Shown here piece after piece: positions 57,000-64,000 of a DNA stretch of 64,000 nucleotides. This DNA is from Dolichospermum sp. LEGE 00240. GTDB taxonomy: Bacteria; Cyanobacteriota; Cyanobacteriia; Cyanobacteriales; Nostocaceae. The first letter of the stretch is position 1, and every line of letters starts with the position of its first letter. The notes beneath the pieces were generated by a model. That model searched no databases. It had not been told where the DNA came from and saw only the letters and a program-made list of their open reading frames with translations. The stretch is from contig NZ_JADEVZ010000006.1 in the NCBI RefSeq assembly GCF_015207875.1, forward strand, positions 62,001 to 126,000, given 5' to 3'. The position numbers and the translations under genes are program-made.

Positions 57000-57849
57000 G
57001 GATTTTTTAAGTGTTATTTATACAAAGTTCTGAACCTTAGTATACAGAAAAATGGATCTTCAGAGTTTACAGAAAAAGCCTGTAGGGTGTGTAAAGCTCT
57101 TGCGGACATTGCTGTTGAATATTTCAGCATCTTAGATGATCATCAACAAGCTTTGACACTCTCAGAGGCTAAAGCCACTGAGCTTTACCCTTACCGAATA
57201 TTACTGTAAAAACCTATTGCCCCGGTTTTTTTACAAAAGTTAACATATTCACAGGCATTGGTACACAAATCTTAATAAACTGTTAAATCTTTCTGTAATC
57301 ACAAATTCAAATATATCAGTTAACAAAATTTGCAAAATAACTTATTGAATTATTGATATATTGTGGGGTAAGCTACAAATTCGGTGATGTGCAGTTTCTT
57401 CTCCCTTGCTCATCCCCTGACTGAATCTGTCTTCAGGAAAAATGCCCCATGATCAATCCTTACCGGCTTTAGGTAAAGACATCAGGAAAAAAAGAATGAC
57501 AGCAAGCCAGCCTTGCATCTGGAATGCAGCTTTCAGGCAAAATTCCCCAGACAGCTTAATTAAGCCGATTTAGTCGGGTATGCAAACTCAAGATGAAAAG
57601 ATTTTGTATTCCTGGGACGAAAAATAACAGCGTCATATAGTACGTCTGAAACATGGTAAACAACTTGTTGCAGTAGCAATTGCCGCAGCCTGATTTCTGC
57701 GGAAATAATACCGCCACCATAGATCAGTCTCGCCCCTAAATATAAGCAAAACTTATAATTTCATTAAGAATGAATTAAGAGTAAGAATGAGAAGAAGTGG
57801 CACATAACGTGATTTGATAGTAAAAAGAAAGACTTCTTGGAAGAAAAAT
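57000..57849 (+). promoter_or_regulatory. Long rbcL upstream region
   Basis: About 850 bp between rbcR and rbcL contain no supported gene. The first 100 bp are AT-rich with CACTAAGG and GTGTTATTTATAC, suitable for LysR binding but not proved. The stretch 57370-57840 is likely a long 5' leader, as rbcL in filamentous cyanobacteria has distant start sites. GGAAG (57839-57843) is the ribosome-binding site. Confidence 0.5.
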
Positions 57850-59280
57850 ATGTCTTACGCGCAAACTAAGACTCAGGCTAAGTCTGGGTACCAAGCTGGG
57901 GTTAAAGATTACAGACTAACTTATTACACTCCCGATTACACTCCTAAAGATACAGATTTATTAGCAGCTTTCCGGATGACACCCCAACCCGGAGTTCCTC
58001 CCGAAGAAGCTGGTGCGGCAGTAGCTGCTGAGTCCTCCACAGGTACTTGGACAACAGTTTGGACAGACTTGCTGACCGACCTAGATCGCTACAAAGGTCG
58101 TTGTTACGACATCGAACCAGTTCCCGGCGAAGATAACCAATATATTTGTTATGTTGCTTATCCCTTGGACTTGTTTGAAGAAGGTTCTATCACCAACGTA
58201 CTCACCTCCATCGTCGGTAACGTATTTGGTTTTAAAGCTTTACGGGCATTACGTTTGGAAGACATTCGTTTTCCTGTAGCTTACATCAAGACTTTCCAAG
58301 GACCTCCTCACGGTATCCAAGTAGAGCGCGACAAATTGAACAAATACGGTCGTCCTCTGTTGGGTTGTACAATCAAGCCCAAATTAGGTCTTTCCGCTAA
58401 GAACTACGGACGCGCAGTTTACGAATGTTTACGTGGTGGTTTGGACTTCACCAAAGACGACGAAAACATTAACTCTGCACCATTCCAAAGATGGCGCGAT
58501 CGCTTCTTGTTCGTAGCTGAAGCTATCAACAAAGCCCAAGCAGAAACCGGCGAAATCAAAGGTCACTACCTCAACGTTACCGCTCCCACCTGCGAAGAAA
58601 TGATCAAACGGGCTGAGTACGCGAAAGAACTCAAACAGCCCATCATCATGCACGATTACCTGACCGCAGGTTTCACCGCTAACACCACATTGGCTCGCTG
58701 GTGTCGTGACAACGGTATTCTGTTGCACATTCACCGTGCTATGCACGCTGTAATTGACCGTCAAAAAAATCACGGTATCCACTTCCGCGTACTAGCTAAA
58801 GCCCTCCGCTTATCTGGTGGTGATCACATCCACACCGGTACAGTGGTTGGTAAATTAGAAGGTGAACGGGGAATCACAATGGGCTTCGTTGACCTATTGC
58901 GTGAAAACTACATCGAACAAGACAAGTCTCGTGGTATCTACTTTACCCAAGACTGGGCTTCTTTACCCGGCGTAATGGCAGTTGCTTCCGGTGGTATCCA
59001 CGTATGGCATATGCCCGCGTTGGTAGAAATCTTCGGTGATGACTCCGTACTCCAATTCGGTGGTGGTACACTCGGACATCCTTGGGGTAACGCTCCTGGT
59101 GCTACAGCTAACCGCGTAGCTCTAGAAGCAGTTGTTCAAGCTCGTAACGAAGGTCGTAACTTGGCTCGTGAAGGTAACGATATTATCCGCGAAGCTGCTA
59201 AGTGGTCTCCTGAGTTGGCTGTTGCTTGCGAACTGTGGAAAGAAATTAAGTTCGAGTTTGAAGCAATGGATACCGTCTGA
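57850..59280 (+). CDS. rbcL: Ribulose bisphosphate carboxylase large chain (form IB)
   Basis: 476 aa from ATG 57850 ([20 protein letters not shown]). Active-site segments are complete: [17 protein letters not shown], the carbamylated Lys in [46 protein letters not shown] with loop-6 Lys, and [15 protein letters not shown]. It fixes CO2 in carboxysomes. The earlier ATG at 57814 is not used. First gene of rbcLXS. Confidence 0.98.
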   Translation: MSYAQTKTQAKSGYQAGVKDYRLTYYTPDYTPKDTDLLAAFRMTPQPGVPPEEAGAAVAAESSTGTWTTVWTDLLTDLDRYKGRCYDIEPVPGEDNQYICYVAYPLDLFEEGSITNVLTSIVGNVFGFKALRALRLEDIRFPVAYIKTFQGPPHGIQVERDKLNKYGRPLLGCTIKPKLGLSAKNYGRAVYECLRGGLDFTKDDENINSAPFQRWRDRFLFVAEAINKAQAETGEIKGHYLNVTAPTCEEMIKRAEYAKELKQPIIMHDYLTAGFTANTTLARWCRDNGILLHIHRAMHAVIDRQKNHGIHFRVLAKALRLSGGDHIHTGTVVGKLEGERGITMGFVDLLRENYIEQDKSRGIYFTQDWASLPGVMAVASGGIHVWHMPALVEIFGDDSVLQFGGGTLGHPWGNAPGATANRVALEAVVQARNEGRNLAREGNDIIREAAKWSPELAVACELWKEIKFEFEAMDTV

Positions 59281-59282
59281 TG

Positions 59283-59363
59283 ATGAGTTAAAAGTTAAAA
59301 GTTGAAAGATAAAAGCCAAGAAATTTTCTGAATTTTAACTTTTGACTTTTGACTTTTGACTTA
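59283..59363 (+). repeat. Short tandem repeats in the rbcL-rbcX spacer
   Basis: AAAAGTT heptamers (59289-59310) and TTTTGAC heptamers (59335-59361) are complementary and could form a stem in the rbcL-rbcX mRNA. Such repeats in this spacer are a known feature of Anabaena/Nostoc. Confidence 0.8.
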
Positions 59364-59381
59364 TTGAGGGTTGGGTCAAGC

Positions 59382-59762
59382 ATGGATTTAAAGCAAATTG
59401 CGAAAGACACAGCCAAAACTCTCCAAAGCTACCTGACTTATCAGGCTCTGAGGACTGTATTGGCACAGCTAGGCGAAACAAATCCTCCTCTAGCACATTG
59501 GTTGCAAAACTTTTCCGCTGGGAAAATCCAAGACGGAGAAGCTTATATTGAGGAACTGTTTCTAGTCAAGTCAGATTTGGCATTACGGATTATGACTGTC
59601 AGGGAACATATAGCGGCAGAAGTGACAGAATTTTTACCAGAAATGGTCATAACTGGCATTCAGCAAGCCAATATGGAACAGCGTCGCCAGCATCTCGAAC
59701 GCATTACGCAACTAAATTTATCAAGTCCCAGCCTGGAAATACCAAAGACAGACAATATCTGA
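59382..59762 (+). CDS. rbcX: Rubisco assembly chaperone RbcX
   Basis: 126 aa from ATG 59382 (MDLKQIAKDTAKTLQSYLTY). The helical core includes TYQALRTVLAQLGETNPPLA, WLQNFSAGKIQDGEAYIEEL and the C-terminal charged helix MEQRRQHLERITQLN. RbcX dimers clamp the RbcL C-terminus and help form RbcL8. Located between rbcL and rbcS as expected. Confidence 0.95.
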   Translation: MDLKQIAKDTAKTLQSYLTYQALRTVLAQLGETNPPLAHWLQNFSAGKIQDGEAYIEELFLVKSDLALRIMTVREHIAAEVTEFLPEMVITGIQQANMEQRRQHLERITQLNLSSPSLEIPKTDNI

Positions 59763-59856
59763 TAGCCTGCGTGGCGTAGCCATTCCTAATTTAGATAATT
59801 TATCTAATTAGTCAGTCAACCAACTAATAAAAAATCTCCCCCACTTATCAAAAACT

Positions 59857-60186
59857 ATGCAAACTTTACCAAAAGAGCGTCGTTACGAAACTCTTTCTTA
59901 CCTTCCCCCTCTGTCTGACGCGCAAATCGCCAAGCAAGTTCAATACATTTTGAACCAAGGCTACATCCCCGCAATTGAATTTAACGAAACTTCTGAACCT
60001 ACAGAACTTTACTGGACAATGTGGAAGTTGCCTTTGTTCGGCGCTAAATCTACTCAAGAAGTATTGGGTGAAGTTCAAGGTTGCCGTTCTCAGTATGGTA
60101 ACTGCTACATCCGTGTTGTTGGTTTTGACAACATTAAACAGTGTCAAGTTCTTAGCTTCATTGTTCACAAACCCAGCAGATACTAA
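59857..60186 (+). CDS. rbcS: Ribulose bisphosphate carboxylase small chain
   Basis: 109 aa. [48 protein letters not shown] and [19 protein letters not shown] are the form IB small-subunit hallmarks. Completes the hexadecameric enzyme. A terminator follows. Confidence 0.97.
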   Translation: MQTLPKERRYETLSYLPPLSDAQIAKQVQYILNQGYIPAIEFNETSEPTELYWTMWKLPLFGAKSTQEVLGEVQGCRSQYGNCYIRVVGFDNIKQCQVLSFIVHKPSRY

Positions 60187-60220
60187 AAGCTAATTAGCTG
60201 ATAGTAATTTGATCAATTAA

Positions 60221-60253
60221 AAGGAGAGGTAGAGTTTTCTATCTCTCTTTTTG
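60221..60253 (+). terminator. rbcLXS terminator
   Basis: The stem AAGGAGAGGTAG / CTATCTCTCTT (with G-U pairs) and a 6-base loop are followed by TTTTGAG, 34 bp after the rbcS stop. Confidence 0.8.
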
Positions 60254-60351
60254 AGTTTTTGATAGAGAATAGAATTGTCGGTTGAGTAGCACTTTTTATT
60301 AGGTATTAAATTATATTTTCGCTATCATTACGTCTCTCACTCACCCCCACT

Positions 60352-60783
60352 ATGAACCAACCCATATTCCATCTCGCTTTCCCCGTCACCAATATCCCCG
60401 AAACCAAAGCCTATTATGTTGACGGTTTAGGCTGTATTCCCGGACGTGAAAATCCCCATGCCTTGATTCTCAATCTTTATGGACATCAATTGGTAGCACA
60501 TACAACAAAAGACATCCTCACACCTCAAAAAGCAATTTATCCTCGACACTTTGGACTAATTTTTACTCAAGAAGCAGATTGGCAAGAATTATTAGAAAGG
60601 GCAAATAACAAAGAGTTAAAATTTAGAGAAGAACCTAAATACCGCTTTACCGATTCCCTTCTAGAACATCGGACTTTTTTCTTAGAAGACCCTTTTTATA
60701 ACTTAATGGAATTTAAGTATTATCGTCATCCAGAAGCTATATTTGGTAATACTAAATACACCCAAATCGGTGATAGAAATTAG
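60352..60783 (+). CDS. VOC (glyoxalase/dioxygenase-like) family protein
   Basis: 143 aa. It starts FHLAFPVTNIPETKAYYVDG and carries YPRHFGLIF and FFLEDPFYNLMEFKYY, the His and Glu metal ligands of the vicinal oxygen chelate fold. Substrate unknown. Transcribed after rbcS but separated by a terminator. Confidence 0.85.
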   Translation: MNQPIFHLAFPVTNIPETKAYYVDGLGCIPGRENPHALILNLYGHQLVAHTTKDILTPQKAIYPRHFGLIFTQEADWQELLERANNKELKFREEPKYRFTDSLLEHRTFFLEDPFYNLMEFKYYRHPEAIFGNTKYTQIGDRN

Positions 60784-60906
60784 CTTGCGTTCTTACATAC
60801 ATATATGCCCTTTACGCAAAGGCTCGGTTTATTCTCTTGCGGAGTATACTACCTTTTCCAGAATTGTCATAATCTTAATTCTTTTGAGATTGTGTATTCA
60901 CCTTAA

Positions 60907-62115
60907 TTATCCCGCAGAAACAGAAACTTCCGATTGATAGCAAATCCCCGCTTCCTTGAATCTTTGTAAAGCTTCACCCAAGCGATCGCAATCTGCAATT
61001 AAACTAATTCTTACATAGCCTTCACCACCCACACCAAAGGCATTACCAGGAGTCAAAACCACCCCAGTTTGCTGTAAAACATTCAAAGCAAAATCTGTAG
61101 AATTCATTCCCACAGGGCATTTTATCCACAAATACATAGTTGCTTCCGTTTTGGGAATATTCCACCCCAACTTACCCAAACCATCAATTAAAAAATCTCG
61201 CCGAGTGCGGTAACGTTGTTGCACTTCATGTAAATAAGTATCAGGGAGATTCAGCGCAGTTTCCGCCGCAGTTTGCAAAGCCGAAAAAATGCCATAATCT
61301 AAATTGGTTTTCAGAGTCCGCAAACCTTGGATCACATGAGGATTTCCCACCACAAAACCGACGCGCCAACCTGCCATATTATAGGTTTTAGAGAGTGTGT
61401 GAAACTCGACACCAATCTCCTTAGCACCAGGAATTTCTAATAAGCTAGTGGGTTGATAACCATCAAAAGCTAATTCGGCATAACATAAATCATGGACTAA
61501 AAGGATTTCATACTTCCTTGCAAACGCCACAATTTCCTCAAAGAAATCGCGGGGGGCGGTAGCGGCGGTAGGATTACTGGGATAATTAAAATAGAGAATT
61601 TTGGCTTTTCTAGCTACCTCGTCAGGAATAGCCGCTAAATCAATTAACCAGTTATTTTCTTCCTTGAGAATTAAATTGTGGATAACTCCCCCAGCAATAA
61701 TCGGACCACGAAAATGCACAGGGTAGGATGGTGAAGGTACTAATACAGTATCACCAGGATTAATATAGGCGATCGCTAAATGTCCCAAACCTTCCTTAGA
61801 ACCAAGTAAAGGTAAGGCCTCACTATCAGGATTAAGTGTCACCCCATAACGGCGATGATACCATTGAGTAATCGCCCTACGGAAACTAGCCGTCCCTTCA
61901 AAGGGGGGATAACCGTGATTAGCAGGATTTTGCAAAGCTGCTATGGCTGCGTCTATCACAGGTTGGGGAGTAGGTCCATCAGGATTACCCATACCCAAAT
62001 CAATTAAATCCAACCCTTGTTCTCTAGCCTTAGCCTTTAATTCATCCAAACGAGCAAACACATAAGGCGGCAATTTTTGTATCCGTTCTGCGGGAGACAT
62101 CCAACTTAAACTCAT
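60907..62115 (-). CDS. Class I/II aminotransferase (aspartate/alanine type)
   Basis: 402 aa, PLP-dependent. Features: LPPYVFARLDELKAKAREQG, DLGMGNPDGPTPQP, GYPPFEGTASFRRAI, YFNYPSNPTAATAP, the PLP lysine LSKTYNMAGWRVG, and GEGYVRISL. Close to cyanobacterial aminotransferases annotated as aspartate or LL-diaminopimelate aminotransferase; the substrate cannot be chosen from sequence alone. Single gene. Confidence 0.87.
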   Translation of the reverse strand: MSLSWMSPAERIQKLPPYVFARLDELKAKAREQGLDLIDLGMGNPDGPTPQPVIDAAIAALQNPANHGYPPFEGTASFRRAITQWYHRRYGVTLNPDSEALPLLGSKEGLGHLAIAYINPGDTVLVPSPSYPVHFRGPIIAGGVIHNLILKEENNWLIDLAAIPDEVARKAKILYFNYPSNPTAATAPRDFFEEIVAFARKYEILLVHDLCYAELAFDGYQPTSLLEIPGAKEIGVEFHTLSKTYNMAGWRVGFVVGNPHVIQGLRTLKTNLDYGIFSALQTAAETALNLPDTYLHEVQQRYRTRRDFLIDGLGKLGWNIPKTEATMYLWIKCPVGMNSTDFALNVLQQTGVVLTPGNAFGVGGEGYVRISLIADCDRLGEALQRFKEAGICYQSEVSVSAG

Positions 62116-62124
62116 TCTTTCACC

Positions 62125-62233
62125 TCAAAATAGGGAAGAGGGAAGAGGGAACAGGTCACAGGTGACAGGTGACAGGGAATAGATGAAAATTTTACCAATT
62201 ACCCGTTACCAATTACCAATTACCAATTACCAA
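62125..62233. repeat. Heptamer clusters between the aminotransferase and dehydrogenase genes
   Basis: GGGAAGA, ACAGGTG and ACCAATT heptamers are in tandem (62133-62175 and 62199-62236). The ACCAATT run reaches the very end of the dehydrogenase gene. Confidence 0.8.
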
Positions 62234-63391
62234 TTACCCATTTTTAATTTTTAATTGATTTGGTGCAGTGGTAGAAACCATTGCAGCCATCAAATGTTCC
62301 AACGCTACATTAAACGGTAAACGGTGGATATCAGAATTAGGTTGTAAACTAATTTCCGCTGCTGTTTGTAACTCACCTAGAGTAATATTACCTAATCCCA
62401 AATCTGCTAATTTTTGGGGTAGTCCAATCTCTGCATAGAACTTCAACAATTGTTGTCTTGCTGACGCTGCTAATTGATTTCCCTGGATCATTTCTTCTAA
62501 CCGCAGTTGTACCAGGATACCATAAGCGACCTTTTCCCCGTGAATACTCTCATGTCCAGAAATATGGGTTAAGCCATTATGAACTGCATGGGCAGCAACT
62601 GTGCGACATTGCGCCCCACCCAGTCCCCCAATTACCCCAGCTAAAAGTACAGTTGCGTCTACAACCTCTTGCCAAACTTCGCTACCAGGAGATTGTAAAG
62701 CCGCAGCGGACTTTTGTAATAAAATATCGCGTAAAACTCGCGCTTGTTGGACTGCGGCAATAATCAAAGTTTGTTGTAAATGTCCACTACTCACTGAGGC
62801 TTCATACCATTTGGCGATCGCATCCCCAATTCCTGCTATTAATGTGCTTTGAGGTGCAGTCTGGATCAAATTATAATCCAAAATTAGCAAATCAGGACAG
62901 CGAGACAAAGCCACATCATACAAAAACGCCCCCGTCTCTGAATAAACATTAGCAAGGGCAGTCCAAGCCGCACAGGTAGCCCCAGAAGTGGGAATTGTCG
63001 CAACTGGTAATGTTAATTGGTGGGCGACTAATTTAGCCGTATCCAAGGCTTTACCACCGCCAATCCCGATAATTAGATCAGCCTTATGTTCCTTAGCAGC
63101 TTTGCGTAAAGCTTTTAAACTAGCTTCACAACAATCAGCACCATAGGAAACCAAAATAGGATGTAATTCTGGAGATTGGCAAAGAGGTTGTAAACTCTCT
63201 TGACTCAGATTAAGAGTCTGATTGCCAGCAATAATTAAAGGACGAGTTCCCAAATTAGTGACTTCACCCGCAACGGTTGACAATATCCCAGCACCGCGAA
63301 TTACTTTGCCAGGGGCAACAGAAAGCCTGAAAAATGAACTAGAGGTTTGAGCAGACAAAGTTTCAGTAGAATGTTGATTAGGCATGATCAT
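62234..63391 (-). CDS. Glycerol-dehydrogenase-like iron/zinc alcohol dehydrogenase
   Basis: 385 aa. The nucleotide motif IIGIGGGKALDTAKLVA, DAIAKWYEA (first metal Asp), AHAVHNGLTH and HESIHGEKVAYG (metal His residues) match the GldA-like branch of iron-containing alcohol dehydrogenases. The biological substrate is uncertain; related enzymes reduce or oxidise small polyols or sugar phosphates. The last residues (NQLKIKNG) lead into heptamer repeats. Start at ATG 63391 or 63385. Confidence 0.86.
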   Translation of the reverse strand: MIMPNQHSTETLSAQTSSSFFRLSVAPGKVIRGAGILSTVAGEVTNLGTRPLIIAGNQTLNLSQESLQPLCQSPELHPILVSYGADCCEASLKALRKAAKEHKADLIIGIGGGKALDTAKLVAHQLTLPVATIPTSGATCAAWTALANVYSETGAFLYDVALSRCPDLLILDYNLIQTAPQSTLIAGIGDAIAKWYEASVSSGHLQQTLIIAAVQQARVLRDILLQKSAAALQSPGSEVWQEVVDATVLLAGVIGGLGGAQCRTVAAHAVHNGLTHISGHESIHGEKVAYGILVQLRLEEMIQGNQLAASARQQLLKFYAEIGLPQKLADLGLGNITLGELQTAAEISLQPNSDIHRLPFNVALEHLMAAMVSTTAPNQLKIKNG

Positions 63392-63522
63392 TATTTTGCC
63401 AAAACTATTGATATTTCTTAATCAAATTTTAAAATAATCTTTATTGTATGATAGATGACTAAAAAATGTGCAAATCAGGAGTCAGGAGGAAGAACATTGT
63501 TCTCCTATTCCCTCTTAACTAT

Positions 63523-63802
63523 CCTGTAACCCGTAACCTGTCCCCGTGGCGTAGCACCTGTAATCTGTAACCTGTAACCTGTCACCTGTAACCTGTCACC
63601 TGTAACCTGTAACCTGTAACCTGTAACCTGTCACCTGTAACCTGTAACCTGTAACCTGTAACCTGTCACCTGTCACCTGTCACCTGTCACCTGTAACCTG
63701 TAACCTGTCACCTGTAACCTGTAACCTGTAACCTGTAACCTGTCACCTGTAACCTGTAACCTGTAACCTGTAACCTGTCACCTGTAACCTGTCACCTGTC
63801 AC
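63523..63802. repeat. Long heptamer array (CTGTAAC/CTGTCAC)
   Basis: About 280 bp of tandem 7-mers, interrupted once by a CCCCGTGGCGTAGCA insert (about 63542-63556). From there about 35 uninterrupted units alternate between CTGTAAC and CTGTCAC. The array ends at the stop codon of the following minus-strand gene. Confidence 0.92.
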
Positions 63803-64000
63803 CTATGAAGCAGTGGGTTTTGGTAAGGAAGCAAACTTATCTAAATAAACTTCCACCGCCATTTCTGGGTCTTCAGGACGCACCAAAGTGCGTTTTACTT
63901 CACCTAAGTACACGGGTATAGATAAACCTATTTCTGGGTGGATAATAGTACGGGCGCGGACTATTAATTGCTTATCACCACCAGTACCTAAACGACCATA
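63803..64000 (-). CDS. C-terminal end of an unidentified protein (partial)
   Basis: 66 codons are visible before the stop at 63803-63805; the start lies beyond the window. The text RLGTGGDKQLIVRARTIIHP, then EIGLSIPVYLGEVKRTL and EMAVEVYLDKFASLPK, looks like a soluble, conserved protein. I do not recognise the family. The stop codon abuts the heptamer array. Confidence 0.6.
   Translation of the reverse strand, partial: YGRLGTGGDKQLIVRARTIIHPEIGLSIPVYLGEVKRTLVRPEDPEMAVEVYLDKFASLPKPTAS

Noticed and set aside
63523-63802. CRISPR-like array
   Set aside because: The unit is 7 bp with no spacers; it is a simple tandem repeat.

Overview
The window is a chromosomal segment of a cyanobacterium, most probably a filamentous, heterocyst-type member of the Nostocales. 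Evidence: form IB rubisco genes in the order rbcL-rbcX-rbcS, a divergent sufR/sufBCDS locus, cyanobacteria-specific families (CRR6, DUF760, CGLD27, Ycf55), a fused modBC gene, many GCGATCGC (HIP1) sites, low G+C, and many short tandem heptamer repeats. The genus cannot be fixed from the sequence alone.

Layout. 1-4.5 kb: end of an amino-acid permease, a PilT-type motility ATPase followed closely by a KaiB-domain protein, and a metallo-beta-lactamase-fold protein. 4.5-9.7 kb: a LysM/M23 cell-wall hydrolase, an htrA remnant broken by a miniature element, DUF760, scpB, ispD, a family 9 glycosyltransferase and an NdhI maturation factor. 9.9-17.7 kb: a FurC/PerR-like regulator and a receiver-Ycf55 protein, a deleted IS1634-type element, a flavoprotein, cobD, HU and an orphan transposase-type HTH gene. 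18.4-24.4 kb: the Fe-S cluster assembly locus sufR/sufBCDS with two SufR-type operator sites. 24.7-34.6 kb: GNAT, a short sensor kinase, tsaC, a proline-catabolic fusion enzyme, a phosphodiesterase, ligA and a fasciclin protein. 35.7-39.6 kb: ATP sulfurylase, a catalytically substituted orthocaspase and an ArsR regulator. 39.7-43.4 kb: an accessory patch of decayed genes (pentapeptide protein, PIN toxin, RHH-type antitoxin, desaturase fragment). 43.4-55.3 kb: mtnP, nanE, molybdate transport (modA, modBC), yebC, an arsenic-type ArsR, initiator tRNA, asparaginase, CGLD27, rsfS, an O-antigen-ligase-like protein and a YaaW protein. 55.4-64 kb: an IS4 remnant, the LysR regulator RbcR divergent from rbcLXS, VOC and aminotransferase genes, a glycerol-dehydrogenase-like gene, a roughly 280-bp heptamer array, and the end of an unidentified gene.

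The most distinctive feature is the activity of small repeats. At least five miniature-element families with terminal inverted repeats are visible. Two insertions have precisely reconstructable empty sites inside former genes (htrA, PIN toxin). Short repeats have also been absorbed in frame into conserved proteins (SufD, the PutA-type enzyme, YebC), or have created false upstream starts or new C-termini (sufC, putA, the phosphodiesterase, the HTH gene). No CRISPR array, prophage or obvious new defence operon was found. The closest thing to an under-described system is the linked pilT/KaiB-domain pair.
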